Shown: in pieces, positions 35,501-47,355 of the stretch
How positions within the stretch are numbered: the first letter of the stretch is position 1
Layout: every line of letters begins with the position of its first letter
Source of the DNA: Alentia gelatinosa
Lineage: Eukaryota > Annelida > Polychaeta > Phyllodocida > Polynoidae
Reading direction: 5' to 3'
NCBI GenBank assembly: GCA_950022655.1
Contig: OX465581.1
Location: 27,685,300-27,749,299 of the forward strand
DNA: 64,000 nt
Translations under genes and position numbers: made by a program
Notes under the pieces: generated by a model
Told to the model about the DNA's origin: nothing
Seen by the model: the letters and a program-made list of their open reading frames with translations, nothing else
Databases searched by the model: none

Positions 35501-38500
35501 TTTCAGGTAGAGACATGAGAGTGAGGCAGATATTATGATTTGTTTTTTCTACAAGAGATATGATAGATGAGCGCAAGTGCTCCGAGTACAATTTGATTCC
35601 ATTTTTGGAATACTTTCTTTTAGTTGAAATTTTCCAAATATTTGTTCATGAATTCCAATCACTAGTGGTCTCCAAAATATATTCTTTGATATTGCAAAGT
35701 TAGTCTCACTCGCATGAAGAATTACATCACAGGGATATACATTTGTCGACTGAGAATGGTGTAAAATATGTAAACCATAATATGTAGCAATCATTGCAAT
35801 TTTACAACAATTTACACTAATGTTTGTAAGTTATTGGTAATATGATGCTTGACTTTTAAGAGGGAGGGAACTTATTATTGAGTATGTTATCTTGTACATG
35901 TACTGTAAGACTGTTCGAAGCAAATAAATTGTAATTAAGCAAAGGTTTGACTTAGATTTCTTTTGCGAAACTTTTTTAAACGTGGCAACATTGCCTGTTA
36001 TATCCACCTATGCAGTGACCAGCATCTTTGAATAGATCAGAGGATAAGCACTCGAGGGTTCTGTGAGAAACACTACTCCCCATATACATTGGAAACCCTG
36101 CTTATTGGACACATTTGGGACTGAGAGCGACACTTTATTTAGAAGTTAAACATATCCAATGCCTGAAGTATTATAACACGTTTTTGCCATAGAAGTTACA
36201 AAGTGTCAGCCTTGAACACTTGGACAATTTTTAATTGGCCTTGAGATCGTTTAAACTTATGAACCCGTAAAGGGGAGCTAAAAATAGCACTTATATTTGC
36301 CTTTAGCCTATTAGTCTTCGACTTAAAAAATTCTTGATTAGAAAGATTTGAGACAATTCAGGTGCTGAATATAGACTGAGTATGCATATCATATGGTACA
36401 CCTTGTATTAGCAGCACACAGTACACCCACTCACGGCCCAGCGCCGGGCGGGCCTGGAGTAGGCGTCCGGCAGGCGACCTCATGGCAGTCACAACGTCAA
36501 CCGTACCTCAGTCACATGCCTTTGCCTGACCGGGAAACGTCCAAACTAGAGAAATTCAAGTCCATCTATAGCACAGATGATATCGATCTTGGTGAGTGAA
36601 TGATTAAACTTTGCCAATGAATAGAATTAAGAAGTATTCCGCAAGTTTTATTAAAAGTGACGCTACAGCTGATATCAGTTTTGACAAAAGTAAAAAATTC
36701 TCAAAATTGGTCTTTCGCATTTGTGTCCTGGAATCCTACAGAATCAAGTTGTTATATAGAATTGTTCAACATGGTATTTGAGCGCTTATACTTTCGCAAG
36801 TGATAACAAGCGTTACCAGCTATGGTTTCGTCATGGTACTTACCATGATGTAACAAATAATGACTTACCACTCGTCTGTAGCTAACGGTCTCTGAATTAG
36901 AGCCAGGACACCTGCCTAAAAGACATTTTCCCTTTTCATTCAACAAAATGTTTTTTAGAGATACCGACATCTATGCAACAAGCTTATAGTCTCAATGCGA
37001 CCTCATCACCCCCGTCCGCAAATGCTGTATTTCGTTCACATTAAGATTACTATTAAGCCTGAATTTCAGATACACTGTACATCTAATTCGGAATAACGTT
37101 CTCATTTATGACTGTCAGAGCAATTCTGATCTCACCCTATGTATTTTTTTATTTCCAGAGGAGCTGCGTAAGTTAAGCTGGTCTGGAATACCAAGACAAT
37201 ATCGGCCAACTACGTGGAAAATATTATCCGTGAGTCAAGTTACTGGTGTTTGAAAAAGATAAGAGGAGAACAAAGCAATTGGAGATGAGTCACCTGCCTG
37301 GCTTAACCATTTGGGTGACTTCTTTTGAGATATGCATTGTTTCAGAGAGGCAAAATGCCCGTTGTCAGTAGTGTTTGCTTTTCTGTAAACGTTCTGGAAA
37401 TGTTGTGTAGAACTTATGTCTAGAAATATATTTTGTTTCTGCAGAGCCTTGACTAAAACATGTTGTAGGCTGTTTTCCCTTTCAATCAGATTCATATTTC
37501 ATTATTAGATGCGCAAGGTGTGTAGTGAAAATAGAACACTGTGGTAGAATCAATACTATCAATACTATTCTCTCAAGTCCCCTGTTATTACTTTCCGATC
37601 CTGTCTAATTCATTCACATTTGTCATTGCAGGGTTATTTACCACCCAGTGCGGACCGACGGATATTAACGTTGGAAAGAAAACGGCAGGAATATTATAAC
37701 TTCATTGAACAGTATTATGACAGTAGACTACATGACCCACACAAACACACATTTAGACAGGTATGTGTCTTTACTAATCCCACTGCATGAGGTTCGTATT
37801 TTACAACCCATGAGTAACCATGCCTTCTGCTACCTTTGTTAGCTTCGGTTATCTTTGAATTAATTTCTCATGGTATTCAATTATATAAATCTTTGACATA
37901 CAGTTTGTATCAAGACAGCAATGATTAAATCTTCTCAAGCAGTTTCCTCAATTGTATTACCATGAGTAATATTTTGTGTTACTCTATTTTCAGATCGCTA
38001 TAGACATTCCCCGAATGAGTCCGCTAATACCACTGTTTCAACAAAAACTCGTACAAGAGGTGAGGATGAGTAATGATTAAAGAATATTTCAGCTTCTCTG
38101 AAAGTGCTTTGTTAGAAATTGCCACAGAAATAATTTTCTCAAAGAGTTTGAGGACTATGTGAATAAAGTTCCTAAAATACTAGTAATAGCGGTACAATGC
38201 CATGCAAATGGACAGTATTGACACCAACTTGAAGAATAGAACGTAAGAGAGTGAGTATCCACGCCTTCACTAACATTTGCTGTCAGTATTCCAACTTGCC
38301 ACTCCTCATAGTTTCCTGTATTGTGGAAGTAAGTAATAAGTTTTAAAATTTATTTTAGTTTCCAAAATGTTCAGTACACAATTTTATGTACATGTAGTAC
38401 ATGGATCTTCGTTGTTTCAGATCTTCGAGCGGATACTGTTTATATGGGCGATCCGCCACCCGGCTAGCGGTTACGTCCAAGGCATGAATGACCTTGTCAC

Positions 38501-41500
38501 TCCTTTCTTTGTCATCTTCCTCTCTGAACACGTAGAAAATGGTTAGTACCAACATTTATGTCATAATTTAAAGAAATAAGACGCTCAGGGATGTCAGAGC
38601 TCAGGGGAATCCCTATAATCAGGGATATTTTTTAAAGTCCAAAAATATTGTCCTCAATATTTAAAAGCCTTAATAAAACCTGTTCATGTCAACCCTATAT
38701 TATTTCTAGAACCCCATACAGCCGACTTCTCTGTAAATGTGGGTATACAAACCACTTTGAATGCATAGCTAAGACCAGGAACCAGCTCTATACTACAATC
38801 TCCCATGCACATATTTGGTTTAACATCGATAGGACAAAATGTAATGCTCTGTTTTGAGAGTTCAGTCCGTAGTACCGGCCCTACCCACCGGGGGACCCAG
38901 TTTACATCGTTTTCCCATTTTAGTCCAAATGACGGGGGGGGGGGGGGGGGCGTTGCAGCAAATGACATCAGATATTTTCTTCAACGGGTGCTGACATCAC
39001 TATATAACAAACCTAATCAAATGAATACAATTTGATTTAAATGTCCAAGACACATTAATCAGACAGATCAAATTTAGAAATATTACTCTCACAAAGCCAG
39101 TATATATGTTAGGAGCATACATTTGATACAGGCGCCTTATTTTGGGATGCCACGTAAAAAAACACCTGTTTATTGTTAATATCAGGTATGATATAAAATG
39201 TTTGTATTGATACCTAAATGGAGCTGAAAATGATTGTGTAATTAATGTTTGGCGCAATAGATGCTGAGATCGACCACTTTGAAGTGTCGACGCTGCCCGA
39301 GGACACGGTATGGCAGATGGAGGCCGACTCTTTCTGGTGCTTCTCAAAACTGCTTGACGGCATCCAGGATAACTATACTTTCGCACAACCTGGCATCCAG
39401 GTCAAAGTCAACGCTCTCAAGGACATAATATCCCGGATAGACAGTGAGTTCTTTTTTCTATGATATTTTCTCTGCTTGTTATCGAGACTGGTTTATGACC
39501 CTAGAGATTTTTCTCTGGAGTCTTAAACCAATGATTTTATAATTATGGATTGAATTCCACCTCCCATCGCCCGATGAAGCATTTAGTAAATGGAAAACAC
39601 TAGAATAAACGGAAATAGAATAACTGAGTATGACACTTTTCGGATTATTTCACGAATTTACAGGTATTTTTTGTGAATCTCATTATCGTACTTCTAGATA
39701 TCAAGGAGAGATTTGGAGAATATCCTTTCTTTTCCGATACTTCAATGGCATTTCTGTCAAGATAATACCAAATACTTTATGCTCAAGTTGAGTCTGCATT
39801 ATTTACACACAGACGTGCTACATCGCCATCTGGAGGGACAAAACGTCGAGTACCTACAGTTCTCCTTCCGCTGGCAAAACAATCTACTGATGCGCGAGAT
39901 TCCCCTCCGCTGCACCATCCGTCTCTGGGATTCATACCTCGTGAGTGATTTAATCAGTGCTCTGAATCTACACGGAAATATGTTAAAGTTTATTGCAGTT
40001 ATATCAACCCACAAGGCTTCAGAGATCATACATGAAGATGTGTTACTTGTTATTTATTATTTCGGTTTGACCTGTAGGTCAAGACCGAAATATATTAGGG
40101 GAGACGGGGAACGTTTTTTGCGGCTTACATTATGATACATTAAAGTAATATATTCTGAATAATTAGAGCCTTGATACCCTCGATACCGGGTCCGCACCCG
40201 GCGACAGTAGTGTATTTTTATATATTGTGTAGGCACCTGTTGCGGTTCAATGAATACCTACTAGCGGGTGGGGCCCCACAGGTCAGATGTGGTCCACACC
40301 TGGCGACAGTAGTGTATTTATATATATTGCAACAGGCTTCCACCTCCCTCCCTCCCTCCCTCCCTCCCTCCCTCCCTCCCTCCCTCCCTCCCTCCCTCGT
40401 AGGTGCATTCGATCCTTATATTTGTTACGTTGAGCCTCTGACTATGTCTTGTTTGCTGGTGACCTATTTGACCTGATTCCCTCGAAAAAATTCTGGTATC
40501 GGCACCTGTTGCGGTTCAATGAATACCTACTAGCGGGTGGGACTTGCTCTGGTCAGATGTGGTCCGCACCCAGCGACAGTAGTGTATTTTTATATATTGC
40601 AACAGGCTTCCACCTCTCTCCCTCCCTCCCTCCCTCCCTCCCTCCCTCCCTCCCTCCCTCCCACCCTCCCTCCCTATTTGGCGTGTATGTAAACCACCTA
40701 CCTTAGGCGCCGAGCGCGTTGTTATTGTTACTACTGGAAATAGAAACTGATGGTGTACCATGTAATGTTTTTCCTACCCACACTTTCGAGACTTCATAGC
40801 ACCACCCAAACAGTACACTATTGCAAGACTATTGTAAGACTGTTGCAACTTGTACTGGAGTTTTAAATTTATCTTATTTGGACTGATTTAAAAATCTATT
40901 TCTTTTTTAATTCTTAAAACATGTATACATTACTTGTTGAAACCGAAATCATGGCAATGCCATGCCAACTTATAATCCTTGTATTTTTAACCGACCATAA
41001 TTTTTCTTGAATTATGAAATCATTTTTCATCTCAATTTTTTTCAGGCTGAGGCAACAGACTTCGCCAGCTTACATCTGTATGTGTGTGCCGCTCTCGTGC
41101 TACGCTTTTCGCAAGATTTGATACGAGAAAGAGATTTCCAGGTTTGTACCCCTCCGACCGCTACAATACATACACTACTTAAAAGTCAACTGATTCTACC
41201 CATAAACCATTTCTCACTCAGAATATGAACCTGTCCTTCAATGTGCAGAAGTTGAATAGATATTACTTACGTACCCATATTCTGCTGTGATTTTTACGAT
41301 AAAACCAAAAGAGCTACTGTACGGGCCAAATGCTCACAATTTTCTTGTATTTCTGTACAATTTGCTTTGCCAATTGACGTTAAAAAATATTCAGAGAGGC
41401 CTATTTCCTTTTTCAGGGCCTGATGCTTATGCTACAGAATCTTCCGACCCATAACTGGCAGAATGAAGAAATTGGAATGTTGCTCGCCGAAGCCTACCGC

Positions 41501-41551
41501 CTCAAATATATGTTCGCAGATGCGCCAAATCACTTAGCCCAGAAAAAGTAA
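23479..41551 (+). CDS. TBC1D22: TBC1 domain family member 22 (Rab GTPase-activating protein), 12 exons
   Basis: Exons are 23479-23591, 34413-34599, 35286-35433, 36412-36591, 37159-37229, 37632-37760, 37994-38059, 38421-38541, 39261-39443, 39813-39940, 41046-41141 and 41417-41551. All junctions are GT-AG with consistent phases, giving 518 residues, close to vertebrate TBC1D22A. The N-terminal part is disordered with a conserved acidic DAWDDGDDD patch. The TBC domain runs from about 219 to 465, with the arginine finger in IAIDIPR (R283) and the glutamine finger in YVQG (Q318). Conserved blocks such as LLDGIQDNYTFAQPGIQ and LLMREIPLRCTIRLWD make orthology to TBC1D22A/B clear. The product accelerates Rab GTP hydrolysis in membrane traffic, at the Golgi by family knowledge. 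A short segment present near residue 40 of vertebrate proteins was not found. The gene is single-copy in this window. Confidence 0.96.
24308..24326 (+). repeat. Solo terminal repeat related to the element at 60302-60480
   Basis: GGGGCTATCCATAAATGAC differs by one base from the terminus of the TIR element near 60480. The segment 24312-24340 also folds (CTATCCATAA / TTATGGATAG). Confidence 0.45.
24601..25432. repeat. Inverted minisatellite arms around a 620-bp core
   Basis: The left arm (about 24603-24695) repeats GAGAACTGAGCCTGCAG-type units. The right arm (about 25316-25432) repeats the reverse complement, GGCTCAGTTCTCCTGC. Both arms also share the spacer GTTCGCAC/GTGCGAAC. The core holds the telomere-like block, plus an inverted pair GCCGTTTTCG (24926) and CGAAAACGGC (25076). 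The whole can fold back on itself and is probably a mobile or fold-back element within the intron. Confidence 0.55.
24812..24878 (+). repeat. Degenerate telomere-like TTAGGG tract
   Basis: Several TTTAGGGT units interspersed with GGTTAGG, about 65 bp in all, inside the inverted-repeat core. Too irregular for a functional telomere. Confidence 0.6.
27863..28178 (+). repeat. Diverged direct duplication (about 210-bp spacing)
   Basis: Two copies, about 27863-27970 and 28072-28178, share the order CCGTATTCC/CCGGTATCC, GTAG[A/G]ATACAGCTT, CT[C/T]AGTAG, GGCTC[C/T]ATA and ACTCCATATTA. Old tandem duplication of about 105-bp units with a spacer. Confidence 0.5.
34413..34599 (+). CDS. TBC1D22: TBC1D22 exon 2
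   Basis: Acceptor TTTCAG, donor CAG|GTACTG. It encodes a basic, Ser-rich start and then FQDFQDKTNDAWDDGDDD, the conserved acidic signature of the family. Confidence 0.93.
34600..35285 (+). other. TBC1D22 intron 2
   Basis: No feature beyond the splice signals. Confidence 0.85.
35286..35433 (+). CDS. TBC1D22: TBC1D22 exon 3
   Basis: It starts VISNHSQQQ after TTTATAG, has an Ala/Glu-rich middle and a Pro/Arg-rich end, with donor GTAAGG. NHSQ matches the family; the rest is a variable linker. Confidence 0.88.
35434..36411 (+). other. TBC1D22 intron 3
   Basis: It contains an AATAAA near 35922 that could allow premature polyadenylation; nothing else is seen. Confidence 0.8.
36412..36591 (+). CDS. 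TBC1D22: TBC1D22 exon 4
   Basis: It encodes a Pro/Gly-rich linker and then LPDRETSKLEKFKSIYSTDDIDL leading into the TBC domain. The acceptor TTAGCAG is a NAGNAG tandem, so the exon may start at 36412 or 36415, differing by one residue. Donor GTGAGT. Confidence 0.92.
36592..37158 (+). other. TBC1D22 intron 4
   Basis: No feature beyond the splice signals. Confidence 0.85.
37159..37229 (+). CDS. TBC1D22: TBC1D22 exon 5
   Basis: It encodes ELRKLSWSGIPRQYRPTTWK, the start of the TBC domain, between TTTCCAG and GTGAGT. Confidence 0.95.
37230..37631 (+). other. TBC1D22 intron 5
   Basis: No feature beyond the splice signals. Confidence 0.85.
37632..37760 (+). CDS. TBC1D22: TBC1D22 exon 6
   Basis: It starts GYLPPSADRR and includes QEYYNFIEQYYDSR, conserved in the family. 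Phase 0 on both sides; donor GTATGT. Confidence 0.95.
37994..38059 (+). CDS. TBC1D22: TBC1D22 exon 7 (arginine finger)
   Basis: IAIDIPRMSP carries the IxxDxxR catalytic motif of Rab GAPs. Phase 0 on both sides. Confidence 0.95.
38060..38420 (+). other. TBC1D22 intron 7
   Basis: No feature beyond the splice signals. Confidence 0.85.
38421..38541 (+). CDS. TBC1D22: TBC1D22 exon 8 (glutamine finger)
   Basis: IFERILFIWAIRHPASGYVQG includes the YxQ motif that completes the dual-finger active site. Donor GTTAGT. Confidence 0.95.
38542..39260 (+). other. TBC1D22 intron 8 with poly(G) tract
   Basis: It contains an uninterrupted G run near 38935-38950. Confidence 0.85.
39261..39443 (+). CDS. TBC1D22: TBC1D22 exon 9
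   Basis: It encodes ADSFWCFSKLLDGIQDNYTF and AQPGIQVKV, very conserved family blocks. Acceptor CAATAG, donor GTGAGT. Confidence 0.95.
39444..39812 (+). other. TBC1D22 intron 9
   Basis: No feature beyond the splice signals. Confidence 0.85.
39813..39940 (+). CDS. TBC1D22: TBC1D22 exon 10
   Basis: It encodes HRHLEGQNVEYLQFSFRW and LLMREIPLRCTIRLWDSY. Acceptor ACACAG, donor GTGAGT. Confidence 0.95.
39941..41045 (+). other. TBC1D22 intron 10
   Basis: It holds the duplicated CTCC-microsatellite unit at 40189-40676; otherwise no feature. Confidence 0.85.
40189..40676. repeat. Tandem duplication with (CCCT)n microsatellites
   Basis: A 269-bp unit is repeated: GGCACCTGTTGCGGTTCAAT occurs at 40232 and 40501, each followed by the block GGCTTCCACCTC and a long CCCT microsatellite (about 40344-40398 and 40614-40674). 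A third partial copy, GCGACAGTAGTGTATTTTTA, lies near 40201. The copies differ at few positions, so the duplication is young. Confidence 0.8.
41046..41141 (+). CDS. TBC1D22: TBC1D22 exon 11
   Basis: It encodes FASLHLYVCAALVLRF and the following LIRERDFQ, the C-terminal part of the TBC domain. Phase 0 on both sides. Confidence 0.95.
41417..41551 (+). CDS. TBC1D22: TBC1D22 exon 12 (terminal)
   Basis: It encodes LMLMLQNLPTHNW...LLAEAYRLKYMFADAPNH and ends in TAA at 41549-41551. ADAPNH is the conserved family C-terminus. Confidence 0.95.
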   Translation, partial: GLMLMLQNLPTHNWQNEEIGMLLAEAYRLKYMFADAPNHLAQKK

Positions 41552-42115
41552 GGCCCGCAACGAGACAGCGGTAGGCCATGGATCAAGAGACGGCAAACTG
41601 AGCGCTTTAGGGGGCGTTGTACAGAACGTTGGGAACGGAGGTAGTCACGAAATTGTGGTTTCCTTCATGTGATAGTCGTGCGGCATCAGTGCCCAAGTCG
41701 TGCAGTTTACAGCTACGAGCTACTAACCGGCTCGGCGCGGGTATGACTGTGTCTGCGGGATCTGTGGATACCTGCCGTGTTCTGACCTGACGTAGTCCTC
41801 CTGTTGTGACGGGAATCTTTTCATCCACATGGGAAATGAGCGATCAAGGCTGGCAGTTTAGACGAGAACTGAAGGTGCCTCTATTTTTTCATTCCCCTAA
41901 AGATCTTGCCAGTAAATACATAGGGAAAACACATAAAGGAAAGTCAAACGGCAGATTTTCATGGGCGCTCAGGTGATATTTTGGTGTGAGATTCACACAG
42001 AATATAGAAACCGAATGAGTAGGTAAACAAGAGGTTCGTCTGGAAAAAAATACATCAGTAAAACCGTTAGCTGCAGCTAACTTTGTCCTCTGTCTAGTGC
42101 CATGGTGATTTATGA

Positions 42116-42121
42116 AATAAA
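42116..42121 (+). promoter_or_regulatory. Candidate poly(A) signal of TBC1D22
   Basis: AATAAA 565 nt after the stop codon; a second one lies at 42948-42953. Either could end the transcript. Confidence 0.4.
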
Positions 42122-45100
42122 TTAACCAAGTCAGTGCTGGATTCATATTCGTATATCAAGATAGGGGTAAAACAGTCAGTTGAGTAATACCAGACTTTTA
42201 GTGTGGCAACAATGGGATTGCTTTGTGTTCTGTCAAATCAAAGCTCTGTAGATGTGGAAGGAAATTGCATACTAAGCTTTTAAGTTATTCGCAGTGTTCA
42301 GACTTGGTTATTATCACCAACTGTTCATGAGCTACAATGTTTTTAATATGAATTAAATGCATGACGAATACACACTAGAGTGGGATCATATTGCAAAAGG
42401 GGAAGGGCCATTAGGAACGCAGGGGCAAGAGAGTATAACGCATATGTGCCCTTCATGTGATATTAGTGACTGTCAGGATTAGTGCGATGGTAGTCGTAGG
42501 CCGGGGAATATAATCAGAACGTATATTTAATGACATGTGCCTGTAACGACAAACAACGGCCGGTTAGCTGTAGCTTTCGCTTAGGCCTCCGATGTATCGT
42601 AGTTTGTTCCTTAGCACTGCCTAGCGGACAGCGAGTGAACAACTTTCGACAAACTGGGTTCGGGTTTGGTGGGCGAACTACATCTACACCTCAGGAAACT
42701 TTGAGATAAGAAAGGAACTCGTATTAAGCATATATACGTTAAGCGATAGGTAAGCGTGCGATGAGTACTCGTGGTATCGTCGCAGTACTCCGAAGCAGCT
42801 CGGCAGACTCCTGCCTCGCTCGCTCTGACCATTTATCTGAAGTTATTTGTGTATGGACAAATACGCAACGTCTCAGAGCGTGAAATGTGTATTCCAAAGA
42901 ATTGCGAATGTTGTATAAAATACACAGACTGTATAATGTAAATTGAAAATAAAACAAGGCTAATTCTGCTGGAATGATCTCCAATGTTAAATGCAATATA
43001 GTATATATCTGTATATTTTCTGAGCAACTAAATAAGTCTTAAACGTGATATGCTATTCGTTATAAATACACGTGTGTGTGGTTCGTGTTAAACTTGTTCA
43101 GAATATGGTTGCTGGTAGGGCTGAAAGTATGAAGTATAGTGTGTACCCCTAGAATGTCAGACGGTATGATTGTTGAATGCCAAAGAAATGTTTAGTTCCA
43201 CAATCAGTTGATCATCAGCGTAAAATCCTATCATTCTATAATCATAAAACTGTCTGCCATAATACTTGTTTGTCGGCACCAATACTGTTATCCATAGAAT
43301 ATGATTGTTAAGTGTATATCATATTGGAACATATTATCTTCTTCGAAGGTACACTTAGGGAAGAATTGCGTTCAATAATTTGGTGTATTCAAGACATAGA
43401 TTTGTCCCAGTCGGACTGCAGTAGTCTCATCGATGTCCCGACACTAACCAAACAGTCGAAAGGTGTATGTTTGTTAGTGATCAGCCAGGCAGCTCTTCTC
43501 GTACAAACTCTTGATAATTTGTCCATGCTTTATAGCTTACATGATACCACATCCATTATTCCACGATCCGATTTTGTTTAACATTAAAGTTCTGACTAAG
43601 TTTACCAAAATCACCACGAGGGGAACGGCCGTGCTGGAGTGACTAGATGTGTGCCATCACTACTCATGCTTTCCTATGAGTCTACTTTTTTTCTTTCTTT
43701 TTTTTTCTCCAAGATGCAAGTGGTTTCAGTGATAAGGGGACGTGTTTTTTTTAATATAAGTTGTTGTCTATATAAAGTAAGAGACAGAGCAGACTCTGAA
43801 ATCATCCGTCATCCTTAACGTTATATGAGGAAGATTGCCCTGATATATTCTATGTAAATCATGGTGGTCGTCACAGATACTAGCGAGCGGTCCTTGGAGA
43901 CGAGCACTTAATTTCAATCTATCATATTCTCCCTTTTATGTAGTATACTTTCGGATTAGGTTCTTCGTTTACTAATGTGCTCCCAATTCCGTATGATCAG
44001 GTCTCAATATTACAGGCAATGTGCACCTAGTAGTTTATAAGATGGAAATAATGAAATACTGACTTGGTCCACAAACGGATATTGCTGAATTTTGTTTGTA
44101 AATATAAAAATGTTATCAACATAAATATGTATAGGTTGTGGATTGGGAGGGAAGGAAAGGAAAAATGTTGAGCGTGTTGTGACTAAAGCTGTCAGCAAGG
44201 GTAAAGTTGTCATTTGTCATGGAGTACGATTGGGAATACGGATATGAACGATCGGTGCTCAATATTCTATTAGCAAAGTGGCACACGTTCATTTGTACAA
44301 AAAGATATATACAGGCACATTTATTTCACTTCTTATCTAAATAAGTATCAAGGCTCCTTCGTTATTTATTTTGTAAGTATTTCTTCAGAGGTTTTTGGCT
44401 GTGCATAGCTTGCAATCGTGACAGAGATGGATGTTGTTTCATTTTTAATATCCTTTAGATAAATTTTATATGAGAAGTGCGCATGTTTGTAAATAGGATA
44501 ATTTGTAAAATTAAACATCTGAGTAAGTAAGAAAAGTGTGTTAGGCCGAATTCCGTTCTGAAATATCTTGATTGTTGCAGAAAGTTGGTTCATTTTACCC
44601 GTTTGGTGTCGCTACTGTGTTGTTTTCCAGCGGTATGCGGGTGGTGGTCCATATTCTCTGTACCCTAGAGATATTTCTAAGTTGCTACAACCTAATTCCA
44701 GATCGTCCCAATAGGGTCGCTACTGGACTGTTCAAAGAATAAGAGTTGCCGGTATTTTCTTGTTTTTGTCTACCAGAACAGCTTAAAGGCTTCCCATAAT
44801 CAATGTACGTCAGGAGACTTTTCATGATCAATCAGTTTTTAAAAAGTTGATATTAAATCGAACCAAAACCAAGTTATGATGGTGATCATTCAGCTGTCTC
44901 TTCTGTATACATGTAGTTATTTTATAACTGTATTGGTGAACACGGACATGGAAAATGATATCAACCTTACCTGCGCAAACAGCAGACATTGCTGTTCTAC
45001 TTGCGATAGCAACTGCCAACCTCGCAGTAGGGCAGTATCGGTTTTGGTCTTTATCACCTAGTATTTCCAACTAGTAGCAGGTAAATTATCTGGAACAAAA

Positions 45101-45573
45101 TGTGCTAACTACCAGAGATGTATGGTGTATGTTGCATTGACTGACTGCATTGTATGAATAACGTGAATTCATTTACATACGTCGTGAAATGCGAAGAGCC
45201 TGGATAAAATTATTTTGACACTTTAGTGTGTAAAGCTATTGCGTACATAATTAACCAATCGAGTATGTACAAAAAATTGAACTGAATAAAATAGACAATA
45301 TATGTATTATAAATCATGTTGCTTTGCGAATCCTTTCTATGAATCACTTGAAATAGTAGTCTGGCAGTGAAATTCCATTTCAGGGGTGAACATTGCTTTG
45401 GTGTCCAGACAATGTTTTTTTAATGATTATTTATCTCTCAAATCTTCTGATTTAAAATCTGCTGGGTGCAACGCTGAAAAGTACAGAAAATATTATCTTA
45501 AATCAATAAATAAATATAAGATCGTATTTTTTTCATTGCTTAAGAAACCTTCTTTCAAACGCTCATAACTTGA

Positions 45574-45595
45574 GTTGCCGAAACATTTCGGCAAC
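45574..45595. other. Perfect 9-bp hairpin
   Basis: GTTGCCGAA/TTCGGCAAC with a 4-nt loop, followed within 20 nt by GGAATAAAAAAAG. Position next to an AATAAA suggests a transcript end or the tail of a small repeat; no gene was linked to it. Confidence 0.35.
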
Positions 45596-46866
45596 AGACT
45601 TGGAATAAAAAAAGAAACATTGTCTGAATGTCAAAGCAAGGTTTACCCCTCTCGCCGCCAGACTACAAGGAATGTTGCACATTTTTGGTTATTCTGACAA
45701 CAACATAATTCCCTATGTGAATACCCCCTTGATTCCCTCTGTGAAGATTGAACTGTTACTTTGTGGTTCCGTGAAGACCCGGTAGGGGGGCAACCTGTAG
45801 CAACAGAGCGAGAGCGTAAGGCATGCTCTCGCTGTGTTCGATTCTGCACCTTTCTGCTTCGTTCTGGTATGTTTCACAGGTGGTTTTTTTCAAATCCTTT
45901 ATTGTGTAATCCCTTGACCACGTGTATTTCGCTCTTTCCTAAGTCATAACCTCGCGTTGATGGCTACATTTACTCACGGACTTGGAAGATACAGGTCCGT
46001 GATTTACTTAATAATTTGACAGGTTTACCTAATTTACAAGTTTCTTAACTGAGAAAGGAAGGTCTCATAATTCATATTACCTAGCCATTCCCTACAATGT
46101 GGCAGACGAGCTAATGAACAGACAGGTTTGGACAGCTACACTTCCCTTAGACCATAGTCTTCCTCTATATATGCTTGGACCACTGGTTTACTCACCTGGA
46201 GGTACAGGTACGGACACCGCCATGGCATTACTTCCGTTTAATGTCTCCAGGGGGCAGCAACGAATCAGATTTTGACATCGTGAGCCAAATCGTGAGCCAT
46301 GATGGTTATAATCATGGCTCAGATTTTCTGAACATTGATCGCTTTATTGTTGGAAATAAAGACCAACGGTGACAACGATCCAGGCACCAAGAAAAGTGAA
46401 TACTATTGTCATTGAGTTCAAACCTGGATTAAAAAGGAAACTCCAGGATTGGTCTTAAAATAGTGAACAGTAAATGTATCAAATACGTATCCCGTTAAGA
46501 AGACATTGGACTGTAGCCGACCACCTATCTCATCATATGCCATGATGGTAATAAATTCAGTAGATCATGAACAAAGATTGCATATAGGTATGTCTACAAA
46601 GATTGTATATAGCAACAAAAAGTCATGAAGGCATAAAGAGTATTGTCAATATTTATAAACAAATCATGTGACCAGGTTTAGAGTAGGAAGTATACACAAT
46701 GGTCTTTTATGCATTTTATTTGGCTATATAATTAAATCAACTATGATGTCCATGCATTATTGGACTTTATGAAACATAACCTGGCCTGTTGATGAAGTGG
46801 TTGAAACGTACTTAGTCCCCTATTTCCACATAGCGCTGTTTAATGTGTACTGACTTGTACATCTTA

Positions 46867-46894
46867 TAAATATATATATATATATATATATATT
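46867..46894. repeat. (TA)n microsatellite
   Basis: About 13 uninterrupted TA units. Confidence 0.8.
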
Positions 46895-47145
46895 TGTTAG
46901 GTATATGGTTGGTTATTGTGTTTGAGATTTGTTCAGATTACCCAACTTACATTGTATGTTAGACATAGGAACCCATTCAATTTGTGTGTAAAAAGTCCCT
47001 TACGTTAACTTCCTTCGGGTATAGAGAACGGGGAAATCTCGGAATTAGAAAGGTGCTAAATGAGGTGTTGCCGTATCAGCAATACGATTTCCCCCTGTCT
47101 ATGTCTTGATAAAGGTCACAGCTCAGTTTTTACACCTTTTTCTTC

Positions 47146-47355
47146 TTTTTTATCAATTTTTATCAACCGAATTCGGTGATACAGCCGTTCTTCCGCTCGG
47201 GCCCTAGCCCCCTGTTCCTCATTCTAATGATGGGTGTTAAGCCAACTAAGCAGTGGGTATCATTTTTGTGCAAGTCTTTGGTATAATCTGACCAGGGTTT
47301 GAACCGACAACCATGCTTGAGGCAAACACCCCTACCACTTAGCCACCAGTCTTGG
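47146..47355 (-). mobile_element. tRNA-derived SINE
   Basis: On the - strand an A box TGGCTAAGTGG (47335-47345) and a B box GGTTCAAACCC (47295-47305) have the spacing of a pol III promoter. The acceptor arms do not pair, so it is not a working tRNA. A non-tRNA body follows, and the unit ends in TTGATAAAAATTGATAAAA-like sequence. This head-body-tail layout is that of a SINE. Confidence 0.6.

Noticed and set aside
43312..43581. 89-codon frame downstream of TBC1D22
   Set aside because: It has no domain, and the position fits 3' UTR or intergenic sequence.
47287..47353. Functional tRNA gene on the - strand
   Set aside because: A and B boxes are present, but the acceptor and T arms do not pair; the SINE reading fits better.
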